DNA of 8,433 nt from Bacillota bacterium (GCA_030627585.1 DAOURU010000035.1:1-8433); one strand, 5' to 3'; positions 1-7,333 are shown, numbered from the stretch's first letter. Notes: a model not told the origin generated them from the sequence alone. Numbers and translations are program-made.

Positions 1-2084
1 TGCTGGATGTTCCCGCGCGCTCCCGAAGTCGCCATCATGTAGACGGGGTTGAGCGGGCTCAGGGTTTTAAGCAGAGACTCCGCAACCCTATTGGTAGCTT
101 TTTGCCAGACCCCGGTTATCTTTTCTTTGCGCTCTTCCTCGGTAATCAACCCCCGGTGGTACTGCTGCTCAATCTGATCAACCCCGGCTTCGGCCTCGGC
201 AAGAATTTCGGCCTTGTCGGTGGGGATCGTTACATCCGTAATCCCGACCGTAATTCCTGCTTTTGTGGCGTAGGTAAAACCGGCCTTCTTGATCCCGTCG
301 AGGAGCGCTGCAGTCCGCGCGTAGCCAAGCTGGCGGTAGCACTTCCCAATAATTTGAGCCAGCCTTTTTTTCCCGATAACTTCATTGATATAACCCAGTT
401 CCGGCGGGATAACCTCATTAAAAATGAGGCGGCCGACCGTCGTTTCCAGAAACTGCCCGTCCCGGCGGACTTTTATCCTGGCGTGAAGGTCAAGCTCTTT
501 GCTTTCGTAAGCGAAGTAGGCTTCCCTCGCGTCCCGGAAGATCTTGCCTTCTCCTGTTACGCCTTCCCTTTCGAGCGTAAGGTAGTAACATCCTAAAACC
601 ATATCCTGGGTCGGAGCGGCAACAGGACGCCCGTCTTTCGGGCTTAAAATATTATGGCTGGAAAGCATGAGAATCCTTGCTTCAGCCTGCGCCTCGGCGG
701 ACAAGGGAACATGGACGGCCATTTGATCTCCGTCAAAGTCAGCATTGTACCCGGCACAGACAAGGGGGTGAATCTGGATGGCCCGGCCCTCGACCAGAAC
801 CGGTTCAAAGGCCTGGATCCCGAGCCTGTGCAAAGTGGGAGCGCGGTTAAGGAGCACAGGGTGTTCTTTAATTACATCTTCGAGCACATCCCAGACTTCG
901 TTGCGAACCCGCTCGACCATCCTTTTTGCGCTTTTAATGTTATGGGCATAACCCAGATTTACCAGGCGTTTCATAACAAACGGCTTGAAAAGCTCTATGG
1001 CCATTTCCTTGGGTAAACCGCACTGGTGGAGCTTTAATTCGGGGCCCACGACGATGACGGAGCGCCCCGAATAATCCACCCGCTTGCCGAGGAGATTCTG
1101 GCGAAATCGCCCCTGCTTCCCTTTCAGCATATCGCTCAGGGATTTTAAAGGCCTGTTGCCGGGCCCTGTAACCGGCCGGCCGCGCCTCCCGTTGTCGATT
1201 AAAGCATCCACCGCCTCCTGCAGCATCCGCTTTTCATTCCGGACGATAATATCCGGCGCTCCGAGATCGAGCAGCCGCTTCAACCGATTGTTGCGGTTGA
1301 TCACCCGGCGGTAGAGATCGTTCAAATCCGAGGTGGCAAACCTACCCCCGTCTAACTGCACCATTGGCCTCAATTCAGGAGGAATGACAGGAATCACCTC
1401 CAGAATCATCCATTCAGGGCGGTTCCCCGATTTCCGGAAGGCTTCGACAACCTCCAGGCGCCTGATTGCCCGTACTTTGCGCTGACCGGTCGTCTCTTTA
1501 AGTTCAGCCCGCAACTGCCGGCTTAACTCCTCCATGTCAATTTCTTCAAGTAACTCCTTAATGGCTTCGGCGCCCATTCCGGCCCTAAAACGGTTTCCGT
1601 ATTTCTCTCTGTTTTCCCGGTATTCCGATTCGGTTAACAGCTGCTTTTTTGCAAGCAGGGTTTCTCCTGGGTCGATAACGATATATGAAACAAAGTAAAG
1701 CACTTTTTCCAGGGACCGGGGGGGGATATCGAGCAAGAGTCCCATCCTGCTCGGAATTCCCTTGAAGTACCAGATATGGGATACAGGCGCCGCCAGTTCA
1801 ATATGCCCCAAGCGCTCGCGCCGGACCTTGGAGCGGGTTACTTCGACACCGCACCGGTCACAGATAATCCCTTTATAACGCACTCTTTTATATTTTCCAC
1901 AGTGGCATTCCCAATCTCTTGTAGGCCCAAAGATTCTCTCGCAAAAAAGGCCGTCTCGTTCAGGCTTCAGGGTCCGGTAATTAATCGTTTCTGGTTTTTT
2001 CACTTCCCCACTCGACCAGGCCCGGATCTGTTCCGGGGAGGCCAAGCCAATTCGCATTTGTCCGAAGTTACTAACATCGAGCAC
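1..2084 (-). CDS. rpoC: DNA-directed RNA polymerase subunit beta' (RpoC), 3' end outside window
   Basis: This is the largest catalytic subunit of RNA polymerase. I translated the whole stretch: 694 uninterrupted codons, with the C-terminal part lost at the window edge. The N-terminal zinc ribbon has Cys60, Cys62, Cys75 and Cys78. The catalytic motif NADFDGDQM lies at about 447-455, and Asp449, Asp451 and Asp453 are the expected Mg2+ ligands. The segment [20 protein letters not shown] and the following [20 protein letters not shown] match the conserved region before the active site. The visible part ends at SGARGNIQ, the start of the bridge helix. The start is a GTG giving (M)[19 protein letters not shown], the usual RpoC N terminus, with GGGAG nine bases upstream. 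An in-frame ATG at 2117 would add 11 residues but has no ribosome binding site. It lies 99 bases after rpoB and is surely cotranscribed with it. Confidence 0.98.
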   Translation of the reverse strand, partial: MLDVSNFGQMRIGLASPEQIRAWSSGEVKKPETINYRTLKPERDGLFCERIFGPTRDWECHCGKYKRVRYKGIICDRCGVEVTRSKVRRERLGHIELAAPVSHIWYFKGIPSRMGLLLDIPPRSLEKVLYFVSYIVIDPGETLLAKKQLLTESEYRENREKYGNRFRAGMGAEAIKELLEEIDMEELSRQLRAELKETTGQRKVRAIRRLEVVEAFRKSGNRPEWMILEVIPVIPPELRPMVQLDGGRFATSDLNDLYRRVINRNNRLKRLLDLGAPDIIVRNEKRMLQEAVDALIDNGRRGRPVTGPGNRPLKSLSDMLKGKQGRFRQNLLGKRVDYSGRSVIVVGPELKLHQCGLPKEMAIELFKPFVMKRLVNLGYAHNIKSAKRMVERVRNEVWDVLEDVIKEHPVLLNRAPTLHRLGIQAFEPVLVEGRAIQIHPLVCAGYNADFDGDQMAVHVPLSAEAQAEARILMLSSHNILSPKDGRPVAAPTQDMVLGCYYLTLEREGVTGEGKIFRDAREAYFAYESKELDLHARIKVRRDGQFLETTVGRLIFNEVIPPELGYINEVIGKKRLAQIIGKCYRQLGYARTAALLDGIKKAGFTYATKAGITVGITDVTIPTDKAEILAEAEAGVDQIEQQYHRGLITEEERKEKITGVWQKATNRVAESLLKTLSPLNPVYMMATSGARGNIQ

Positions 2085-2087
2085 TGA

Positions 2088-2098
2088 CCCTCGCTCCC
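2088..2098 (-). promoter_or_regulatory. Ribosome binding site deciding the rpoC GTG start
   Basis: Read on the minus strand, GGGAGCGAGGG precedes the GTG at 2084. GGGAG has a nine-base spacing to the start. It supports the GTG over the upstream in-frame ATG at 2117, which follows a T-rich stretch with no purine-rich site. Confidence 0.7.
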
Positions 2099-2183
2099 TT
2101 CTTCCCAGGCTTTGCATGTCGAAAACACTACGACTCGTCATCCTCGGCCGCAAAATCATCGAAAAAGGGGCCGCTTCTCTGAC

Positions 2184-5100
2184 TTACCTTTGCTCAGTTC
2201 CTTTCTGCGCCTTTCCCCCGGGTAAAAGCTCAAAACCTCTTGCGGCTTCTTCATCTTCTTCTTCATATGAAATTAATTCTTCTGTCTCATTCTTCTGTTC
2301 TTCGCTTTCTTCTTCATCCGGTTCTTCTTCCTGGGCATCCGGCTCCTCTTCCTGAGCAGCTAAACTTTTGGCTTTACTCGTTCTCGCAGCAGGAACTCTT
2401 GTTTCTCCGAGATCGAGCTCGAGCTCCTTGGCGGTTTCGCTGATGTCTTCTTCTCCTTCTCGTATTTCAATCTCTTCGGCTGTCTCCGAAAGAACGCGAA
2501 CATCCAGGCAGAGGCTCTGCAGCTCTTTAATTAACACTTTAAAAGATTCTGGAACCCCAGGTTCCGGTACATTCTCTCCTTTTACAATAGCCTCATATGT
2601 TTTCACCCGACCAACAACATCATCTGATTTTACCGTCAAAATTTCCTGGAGGGTATAGGATGCTCCGTACGCTTCAAGCGCCCAAACCTCCATTTCCCCG
2701 AAACGCTGGCCTCCAAACTGGGCCTTTCCGCCCAGCGGCTGCTGCGTAACAAGCGAATAAGGTCCCGTTGAGCGGGCGTGGATCTTGTCATCGACAAGAT
2801 GGGCGAGTTTCAGCATGTAAAGGTAGCCCACGGTAACTTTATTGGAATACGGTTCGCCCGTCCGCCCGTCGTATAAAACCGTTTTTCCGTCGGAAGGCAA
2901 TTGAGCACGTTTCAAAGTTTCGATGATATCGTTTTCCCGCGCCCCGTCGTAAACGGGAGAGGCTACGTAAACCCCTAATTCATGAGCGGCCCAGCCCAGG
3001 TGGCACTCCAGCACCTGTCCGATGTTCATCCGCGACGGAACACCTAAAGGATTTAAGACAATTTCGACAGGAGTGCCGTCAGGCAAAAAGGGCATATCCT
3101 CTTCAGGCAAAATTCGGGAAATTACCCCTTTATTGCCGTGCCGTCCCGCCATTTTATCCCCCACGGAAATCTTCCTTTTTTGGGCAACACAGACCCGCAC
3201 CAGTTGGTTCACACCGGGTGGAAGATCATCACCTTTTTCCCGTGCAAATACTTTCACATCAACTACCCGGCCTGATTCTCCGTGAGGTACGCGCAAAGAG
3301 GTATCCCTTACTTCACGCGCCTTTTCACCAAAAATTGCCCGGAGCAGGCGCTCCTCGGCAGTTAACTCGGTTTCGCCTTTTGGCGTAACCTTCCCAACCA
3401 GAATATCACCCGGCCTTACTTCAGCTCCAACCCGGATAATCCCTCTTTCATCCAGGTCTTTCAGAGCATCCTCGCCCACATTGGGGATGTCCCGGGTAAC
3501 TTCTTCGGGCCCCAGTTTGGTATCCCGGGCATCGCACTCATACTCCTCAATATGAATTGATGTAAAGAAATCTTCTTTTACAAGCTTTTCACTGATGAGA
3601 ATGGCATCCTCAAAATTGTACCCCTCCCAGGGCATAAAAGAAACTAAAACATTCCGTCCGAGTCCCAGTTCCCCTCCTGAGGTGCAGGGGCCATCGGCGA
3701 TAACATCTCCCGCGGCAACATGCTGGCCCTTGGCAACAATAGGTTTTTGATTGATACATGTCCCCTGGTTAGACCGGATAAACTTAGTAAGGTGGTACGT
3801 ATCCAGGGCCCCATCGGAGCGTTTGATGCAAATTTTTTCGGCGGTTACACTCTGGACGATTCCGTCATGCTTGGCTGTGATCACAACCCCCGAATCTCGA
3901 GCAACGCGATGCTCAATCCCGGTGCCTACCAGCGGGGGTTCCGCGCGCAGGAGCGGAACAGCCTGGCGCTGCATGTTTGCCCCCATTAAAGCCCGGTTGG
4001 CGTCATCATGCTCCAAAAACGGGATTAAAGCGGCGGCAACACTAACCACCTGTTTTGGCGAAACATCCATGTAATCAACTTCTGAAGAGGAAACAACCGT
4101 GATTTCCTGGCCGCGCCTGGCGTTGACGCGCGGCAAGATAAAACGGCCTTCTTCATCCAGCGGCGCGTTTGCTTGCGCAATTACATATTCATCCTCTTCA
4201 TCAGCAGTGAGATAAACAATCTCATCTGTTACAACCCCCTTCTCTTTATCTACCTTCCGGTAAGGGGTTTCGATAAACCCGTATTCGTTGACGCGGGCAT
4301 ACGTACTCAAGGATCCAATTAAACCAATATTCGGACCCTCAGGAGTTTCAATCGGGCACATTCTTCCGTAGTGGGAATGATGGACGTCCCGTACTTCAAA
4401 ACCGGCCCGTTCCCGGCTCAAACCGCCCGGCCCGAGGGCACTTAACCGGCGCTTATGAGTCAATTCAGCAAGCGGATTTGTTTGGTCCATAAACTGGGAA
4501 AGCTGGCTGCTCCCGAAAAATTCTTTAATTGCCGCAACTACCGGCCGGATGTTGATTAAAGCCTGAGGGGTAATGGTATCCACGTCCTGGATGGTCATTC
4601 GTTCCCGAACAACCCTTTCCATCCGCGCCAGGCCAATTCGAAACTGATTTTGGAGCAGTTCCCCCACCGAGCGCAGGCGCCGGTTTCCTAAATGGTCGAT
4701 ATCATCTACCTGTCCTTCGCCCTGCATCAGTTTCAGAAGGTAACCGATGACTTTAATAATATCCTCTTTCGTCAGGCACCTGGTCTCCCGCGGGACATCC
4801 AATTTAAGCTTTTTATTTAATTTATAGCGCCCCACATAACCGAGATCATAACGGCGCGAATCAAAGAAGAGCCCTTCTAAAAGTGTTCTTGCACTGTCTA
4901 TAGTCGGTGGTTCGCCAGGCCGCAGGCGTTTATAAATTTCTACCAGCGCCTCTTCATGAGACCGCGTACTATCCCGTTCCAATGTTGCTTTGATGCTTTC
5001 GTCGTCTTCGTAGAGTTCGAGAATGCTTGCATTTGTCGCATACCCCAGGGCACGCATCAAAACAGTTACAGGAAGCTTCCGTGTTCGATCAACCCTCACG

Positions 5101-5642
5101 TAGACTACATCATGCAGATCTGTTTCCAGTTCCAGCCAGGCACCCCGGTTCGGAATTACTGTGGCGCCAAAGATTCTCTTTCCTGCGACATCGCTGCTTG
5201 CATGATAGTAAACACCCGGCGAACGGACAAGCTGGCTCACAATCACTCGCTCCGCCCCGTTAATAACGAAGGTTCCCTTTTCAGTCATGAGGGGAAAATC
5301 TCCCATAAAAACATCTTGTTCCTTAATTTCCCCGGTCTCCCGGTTGGTAAGGCGAACCTTCACCCGAAGGGGAGCCGCAAAAGTAACATCCCGTTCCTTG
5401 CATTCCTCAACTGTATATTTTGGTTCCCCTAATGTATAATCTATAAACTCAAGAGCCAGGTTTCCTGTAAAATCCTGGATTGGTGAAACATCGCGGAACA
5501 GCTCGCGCAATCCAAGCTTTAAAAACCATTGATAAGAGCGCTGCTGAATTTCAATTAAATTTGGCATTTCCAAAACTTCGGAAATGCGCCCATAACTCCA
5601 ACGCTGGTGCTGTCCTGCCTGAATCGGATACGGATAAGCCAT
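2184..5642 (-). CDS. rpoB: DNA-directed RNA polymerase subunit beta (RpoB)
   Basis: This is the second catalytic subunit of RNA polymerase, complete at 1152 residues. The N-terminal protrusion and lobe occupy about 20-370. The rifampicin-pocket block [20 protein letters not shown] begins at about 377, with Asp386, His396 and Ser401 equivalent to E. coli D516, H526 and S531, so no common resistance change is present. The catalytic-side motif [10 protein letters not shown] is at about 676. Basic residues of [13 protein letters not shown] (Lys830 and Lys838) match E. coli K1065 and K1073. The C-terminal clamp block [20 protein letters not shown] starts near 970. After about residue 1055 comes a variable acidic tail of roughly 95 residues. 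I chose the ATG at 5642 ([10 protein letters not shown]) because AGGTGAGGG lies just upstream; a GTG at 5657 would add five residues but overlaps that site. The gene has its own promoter in the preceding spacer and is followed by rpoC. Confidence 0.98.
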   Translation of the reverse strand: MAYPYPIQAGQHQRWSYGRISEVLEMPNLIEIQQRSYQWFLKLGLRELFRDVSPIQDFTGNLALEFIDYTLGEPKYTVEECKERDVTFAAPLRVKVRLTNRETGEIKEQDVFMGDFPLMTEKGTFVINGAERVIVSQLVRSPGVYYHASSDVAGKRIFGATVIPNRGAWLELETDLHDVVYVRVDRTRKLPVTVLMRALGYATNASILELYEDDESIKATLERDSTRSHEEALVEIYKRLRPGEPPTIDSARTLLEGLFFDSRRYDLGYVGRYKLNKKLKLDVPRETRCLTKEDIIKVIGYLLKLMQGEGQVDDIDHLGNRRLRSVGELLQNQFRIGLARMERVVRERMTIQDVDTITPQALINIRPVVAAIKEFFGSSQLSQFMDQTNPLAELTHKRRLSALGPGGLSRERAGFEVRDVHHSHYGRMCPIETPEGPNIGLIGSLSTYARVNEYGFIETPYRKVDKEKGVVTDEIVYLTADEEDEYVIAQANAPLDEEGRFILPRVNARRGQEITVVSSSEVDYMDVSPKQVVSVAAALIPFLEHDDANRALMGANMQRQAVPLLRAEPPLVGTGIEHRVARDSGVVITAKHDGIVQSVTAEKICIKRSDGALDTYHLTKFIRSNQGTCINQKPIVAKGQHVAAGDVIADGPCTSGGELGLGRNVLVSFMPWEGYNFEDAILISEKLVKEDFFTSIHIEEYECDARDTKLGPEEVTRDIPNVGEDALKDLDERGIIRVGAEVRPGDILVGKVTPKGETELTAEERLLRAIFGEKAREVRDTSLRVPHGESGRVVDVKVFAREKGDDLPPGVNQLVRVCVAQKRKISVGDKMAGRHGNKGVISRILPEEDMPFLPDGTPVEIVLNPLGVPSRMNIGQVLECHLGWAAHELGVYVASPVYDGARENDIIETLKRAQLPSDGKTVLYDGRTGEPYSNKVTVGYLYMLKLAHLVDDKIHARSTGPYSLVTQQPLGGKAQFGGQRFGEMEVWALEAYGASYTLQEILTVKSDDVVGRVKTYEAIVKGENVPEPGVPESFKVLIKELQSLCLDVRVLSETAEEIEIREGEEDISETAKELELDLGETRVPAARTSKAKSLAAQEEEPDAQEEEPDEEESEEQKNETEELISYEEEDEEAARGFELLPGGKAQKGTEQR
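2316..2357 (-). repeat. 21-base in-frame tandem repeat in the RpoB acidic tail
   Basis: Two adjacent copies encode [14 protein letters not shown] (about residues 1096-1109 of beta) and are followed by the related EEESEEQ. The two DNA copies differ mainly at wobble positions. This suggests a duplication by replication slippage followed by silent drift. It lies in a Glu/Asp-rich tail beyond the conserved clamp block. Confidence 0.8.
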
Positions 5643-5651
5643 GGCACTATC

Positions 5652-5661
5652 CCTCACCTTT
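5652..5661 (-). promoter_or_regulatory. Ribosome binding site for rpoB
   Basis: The minus strand reads AAAGGTGAGG ahead of the ATG at 5642, with about nine bases between the GGTGAGG core and the start. The alternative GTG at 5657 falls inside this site and has no purine-rich element of its own, so the ATG is preferred. Confidence 0.7.
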
Positions 5662-5727
5662 GCTAAAAAAGTTAAACTTCTCGCTCCATATGTTTTTTCA
5701 CACTCGTTTTTTGTGCAAGATACCTAC

Positions 5728-5754
5728 ATTATACCCTTGCTTTCCTATTTTCAA
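5728..5754 (-). promoter_or_regulatory. Possible second rpoB promoter (weak -35, perfect -10)
   Basis: The minus strand shows TTGAAA (5749-5754), a 15-base gap and a perfect TATAAT (5728-5733), placing a start about 80 bases before rpoB. The 15-base spacing is short and there is no extended -10 TG, so this is weaker than the upstream promoter. In an AT-rich region the hexamer could be chance. Confidence 0.35.
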
Positions 5755-5804
5755 ACTATTCTTTGCCAGAAAAAGATAATAACAGACTTAATAGACATTC
5801 TAAA

Positions 5805-5833
5805 ATGATAGCATGAAAACCATGCGTTGTCAA
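5805..5833 (-). promoter_or_regulatory. Sigma-A/sigma-70-type promoter for rpoBC
   Basis: On the minus strand a perfect -35 TTGACA (5828-5833) is followed by an ideal 17-base spacer and the -10 TATCAT (5805-5810), which matches TATAAT at five of six positions. Transcription would start near 5798 and give an rpoB leader of about 155 bases. It would let rpoBC be expressed independently of the ribosomal protein promoters. The spacer itself contains the inverted repeat GCATG-N5-CATGC. Confidence 0.75.
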
Positions 5834-5857
5834 TAATAATCCGCGCTTCGCTCAATT

Positions 5858-5918
5858 TAAAATCTGCTGAAGGGATACAAATTACAGGGATCATTCATGG
5901 TAAAATCTTACTGAAGGG
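5858..5918 (-). repeat. Pair of near-identical 17/18-base direct repeats upstream of the rpoB promoter
   Basis: On the plus strand TAAAATCTGCTGAAGGG (5858-5874) and TAAAATCTTACTGAAGGG (5901-5918) differ by one indel and one base and start 43 bases apart. The nearer copy ends about 25 bases upstream of the -35 of the rpoB promoter. They could be paired protein-binding sites or a decayed duplication; the sequence alone does not say which. Confidence 0.5.
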
Positions 5919-5933
5919 GCATATTTGAGGATG

Positions 5934-6065
5934 TCAGAAACCTTTTTTGCCAAGGACGAGATAGCCGGAGAGTCTCTTTAATTTTTCCTGGATCTGCTTA
6001 AGTTCTGTCTGGGGCGAGTTAAGTTCTGTCTGGGGCGACAGACAACAATACAACAGACAACAGTA
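5934..6065 (-). other. Open frame that may be a gene remnant (no supported start)
   Basis: One minus-strand frame is open from just after a TAG at 6066-6068 to a TGA at 5934-5936. Its second half reads SPQTELNSPQTELKQIQEKL and continues KRLSGYLVLGKKGF, which has the composition of a real basic, helical protein end. The 21-base tandem repeat inside it keeps frame. There is no ATG or GTG and no ribosome binding site; the only candidate start is a TTG at 6053. I do not recognise a family. It may be the decayed 3' end of a lost gene, or chance. Confidence 0.25.
5998..6038 (-). repeat. Tandem repeat, two identical 20-base copies, period 21
   Basis: The plus-strand unit TTAAGTTCTGTCTGGGGCGA occurs at 5998-6017 and again at 6019-6038, separated by one base. 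The period of 21 equals seven codons. The second copy also forms a small hairpin with the bases after it: TCTGTC (6025-6030) pairs with GACAGA (6037-6042) around a six-base loop. Confidence 0.85.
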
Positions 6066-6085
6066 CTAAAGCAACAATACTAAAG
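6038..6085 (-). repeat. Cluster of short CAACA-rich tandem repeats
   Basis: Immediately beside the 21-base repeat, the plus strand holds two 15-base units beginning ACAGACAACA (6038-6052 and 6053-6067). Overlapping these are two 14-base units, CAACAGTACTAAAG (6058-6071) and CAACAATACTAAAG (6072-6085), which differ by one base. Such slipped repeats are typical of non-coding or decaying DNA. Confidence 0.7.
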
Positions 6086-6086
6086 A

Positions 6087-6129
6087 GGCAAAGAGACTCC
6101 TTTGTCTCCTGCGAGAGAGTCTCTTTGCC
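6087..6129 (-). terminator. Long bulged hairpin after rplL: partial terminator, attenuator or RNA processing site
   Basis: GGCAAAGAGACTC and GAGTCTCTTTGCC form a perfect 13-bp stem (6087-6099 with 6117-6129). In the minus-strand RNA the stem continues as TCTC-GCAG-GAGA, a 4-bp top with a GCAG tetraloop, with CAAAG bulged on the 3' side. It starts 23 bases after the rplL stop codon. What follows on the minus strand is only moderately U-rich (TCTTTAGTATTG), so full termination is unlikely. A leaky terminator or a double-strand cleavage site, like the one known between rplL and rpoB in E. coli, fits better. The role is inference; the pairing is seen. Confidence 0.65.
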
Positions 6130-6152
6130 GGAAAAATTTTTTAATAAATTAA

Positions 6153-6533
6153 TTACTTTACTTCCACCTCGGCGCCGACATCCTGAAGTTTTCCCTTGAT
6201 GGTTTCCGCTTCTTCTTTGCCGACTTTTTCTTTCACCGGCCTGGGAGCACTGTCAACCAGTTCTTTCGCTTCTTTGAGTCCAAGCCCTGTAATCTCCCGG
6301 ACCACTTTGATAACATTGATTTTCTTTTCACCGGCAGCCTTCAAAATAACATCAAATTCCGTTTTTTCTTCCTCAGCCGGGGCCTCCGCAGTTGCAGGCG
6401 CGGGTCCTGCAGCCACTGCAACCGGGACGGCAGCGCTCACGCCAAATTCTTCTTCCAGGGCTTTGACAAGTTCTGCCAGCTCGAGAACTGTCATCCCCTT
6501 CACCGCTTCGATAATTTCTGCTACTTTGCTCAT
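6153..6533 (-). CDS. rplL: 50S ribosomal protein L7/L12
   Basis: This acidic stalk protein binds L10 as dimers and recruits translation GTPases to the ribosome. It is complete at 126 residues, the normal length. The N-terminal dimerisation domain is about 1-33 ([20 protein letters not shown]). An Ala/Pro/Val-rich flexible hinge spans about 34-55. The globular factor-binding domain spans about 56-126, with EKTEFDVIL and the helix [19 protein letters not shown]. The ATG at 6533 has AGGAGG six bases upstream. It follows rplJ by 63 bases, and together the two supply the stalk complex. Confidence 0.98.
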   Translation of the reverse strand: MSKVAEIIEAVKGMTVLELAELVKALEEEFGVSAAVPVAVAAGPAPATAEAPAEEEKTEFDVILKAAGEKKINVIKVVREITGLGLKEAKELVDSAPRPVKEKVGKEEAETIKGKLQDVGAEVEVK

Positions 6534-6575
6534 TGTAAACCTCCTAACTGATTTTAAAAAATTTTTAACTCGAGT

Positions 6576-6594
6576 TTCGGATAATTTACCCGAA
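6576..6594 (-). other. Small hairpin between rplJ and rplL
   Basis: Just after the rplJ stop, the minus-strand RNA can pair TTCGGGT with ATCCGAA (7 bp, including one G-U pair) around AAATT. The pairing works on the minus strand only through the G-U wobble. An A/T-rich run follows before the rplL ribosome binding site. It could stabilise or process the message so that more L7/L12 than L10 is made, but the stem is short. Confidence 0.35.
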
Positions 6595-6596
6595 GT

Positions 6597-7121
6597 TTAT
6601 CCGGCAACATTTTTTTCTTGAACTGCCCGCAGGGCGTAGACCAGCTTTCGCAAGAAACCCTGTAAAGCGAAACTCAACCCTGCGAGGGGGCCGGTAAAAC
6701 CTCCCATTACCTGCGCAATCAGAACTTCGCGGCCCGGCAAGTCGGCCAAGTACTTTATCTCTTTTACCCCTACAACCTTGCCTTCGATCACCCCGCCCTT
6801 GATTTTCAGGTTGCGGTTTTTTTTGGCAAAACCCATTAACAGCTTGGCCGGTACGACAGGGTCCTCGAAATTAAGGGCAACTGCAGTTGGGCCTGTCAGA
6901 AACTGCTCAATTTCTTCGAACCCGCTCTGCCTGGCCGCGCGCCGCATTAAAGTATTTTTTATGACACGAATTTCGGAACCGCCCTCCCGAAACGCCCTCC
7001 GGAGTTCATCCGCCTCGGCTACATTTAAGCCCCGGTAATCGGCAAAAATAGCCGCGCGGGAGGACTTGAGCTTTGTTTCTAGTTCTGCTACAATCTTCTT
7101 TTTTTCGTCAATTCTCAGCAT
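6597..7121 (-). CDS. rplJ: 50S ribosomal protein L10
   Basis: L10 is the scaffold of the ribosomal stalk: its N-terminal domain sits on 23S rRNA beside L11 and its C-terminal helix carries the L7/L12 dimers. The protein is complete at 174 residues. Recognisable family blocks are ADYRGL at about 27-32, VIKNTLMRRA at 53-62, FLTGPTAVA near 74-82 and LPGREVLIAQ near 128-137. The helix carrying L7/L12 covers roughly 138-172. I chose the ATG at 7121 (MLRIDEKKKIVAEL) because AGGAGG lies six bases upstream. An extension back to 7181 would read through the attenuator hairpin and gives residues unlike any L10. Expression is controlled by the leader immediately upstream. Confidence 0.97.
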   Translation of the reverse strand: MLRIDEKKKIVAELETKLKSSRAAIFADYRGLNVAEADELRRAFREGGSEIRVIKNTLMRRAARQSGFEEIEQFLTGPTAVALNFEDPVVPAKLLMGFAKKNRNLKIKGGVIEGKVVGVKEIKYLADLPGREVLIAQVMGGFTGPLAGLSFALQGFLRKLVYALRAVQEKNVAG

Positions 7122-7127
7122 CTTGCT

Positions 7128-7133
7128 CCTCCT
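7128..7133 (-). promoter_or_regulatory. Ribosome binding site deciding the rplJ start
   Basis: The minus strand reads AGGAGG six bases before the ATG at 7121. It lies directly after the U-rich end of the attenuator, as expected if termination is meant to prevent rplJ translation. Confidence 0.85.
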
Positions 7134-7137
7134 AATG

Positions 7138-7168
7138 AAAAAGTAAACCCTCCGCAAACAGCAGAGGG
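7138..7168 (-). terminator. Intrinsic terminator (attenuator) at the end of the L10 leader
   Basis: In the minus-strand RNA, CCCTCTGC pairs with GCGGAGGG (8 bp, one G-U) around TGTTT, followed by TTTACTTTTT. It sits right before the rplJ ribosome binding site. The rising arm can instead pair with CAGAGGG at 7208-7214, so termination is conditional rather than constitutive. Confidence 0.8.
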
Positions 7169-7272
7169 CACCGATATCCAAGCAAGAGGTTTTTGGTTTG
7201 CCTTAAACCCTCTGACCTCGGTAGGCATTGTGATCCTTTAAGCCCTTTCCGGCACCTACTGTCTCCGGTCGC
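7169..7272 (-). promoter_or_regulatory. Ribosomal protein L10 leader (autoregulatory RNA)
   Basis: This is the mRNA leader to which L10, complexed with L7/L12, binds to repress rplJL. The hallmark strings are present on the minus strand: AGACAGTAGGTGCC (7251-7264) and CCTACCGAGGT (7215-7225). GTAGG and CCTAC close the helix around the intervening loop. CAGAGGG (7208-7214), just after the binding site, is complementary to the rising arm of the downstream terminator, giving an antiterminator. Binding of excess L10 would plausibly free the terminator. Family identity rests on these motifs and on position upstream of rplJ; a covariance-model search would settle it. Confidence 0.85.
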
Positions 7273-7278
7273 TCATTT

Positions 7279-7307
7279 AGCATAGCAAACAATGCAGCCT
7301 CAGTCAA
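7279..7307 (-). promoter_or_regulatory. Promoter for the L10 leader and rplJL
   Basis: On the minus strand TTGACT (7302-7307) and TATGCT (7279-7284) are separated by exactly 17 bases. A TG one base before the -10 makes it an extended -10 promoter. Transcription would start near 7272, just ahead of the conserved L10-binding strings, which is where such a leader should begin. Confidence 0.65.
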
Positions 7308-7333
7308 GCTTTTGATAAAGACCTTTTTTGAAC

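Larger units (their letters stand above)
5643..6152 (-). other. rplL-rpoB spacer: regulatory region without a convincing gene
   Basis: This 510-base AT-rich stretch separates the stalk genes from rpoBC. From the rplL side it holds a long bulged hairpin, two families of short tandem repeats, a possible short coding remnant, a near-duplicate 17/18-base pair of repeats, a strong promoter and a second TATAAT element. I found no ORF on either strand with both a plausible start and a ribosome binding site. The methyltransferase gene found here in B. subtilis (ybxB, rsmC family) is absent. Confidence 0.75.

Noticed and set aside
102..596. 164-codon plus-strand ORF with many Phe and Pro residues.
   Set aside because: It lies antisense to intact rpoC, whose frame translates to perfectly conserved beta' sequence; the ORF has no recognisable domain.
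2085..2183. GCGGCC repeats in the rpoB-rpoC gap as a possible terminator.
   Set aside because: They are direct copies giving at best a 5-bp stem, with no following U-tract; read-through into rpoC is expected.
4378..4500. Possible rifampicin-resistance substitutions in the beta pocket.
   Set aside because: The key residues matching E. coli D516, H526 and S531 are all wild type; the Thr and Ala at positions matching 518 and 522 are, to my knowledge, ordinary variation.
4956..5432. 158-codon plus-strand ORF opposite the 5' part of rpoB.
   Set aside because: It is a shadow of the conserved beta reading frame, with no ribosome binding site or family resemblance.
6019..6129. Minus-strand open frame after rplL reading a hydrophobic stretch (SIVALVLLSVVLLSVAP) that could look like a membrane or leader peptide.
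   Set aside because: There is no ATG or GTG start and no ribosome binding site. The frame overlaps the long hairpin, and the hydrophobic residues come from GTT/TTG-rich tandem repeats.
7122..7181. A 20-residue N-terminal extension of L10 (starting MDIGALCCLRR).
   Set aside because: It would be encoded by the attenuator hairpin and its U-tract. The AGGAGG site and family alignment both place the start at 7121.
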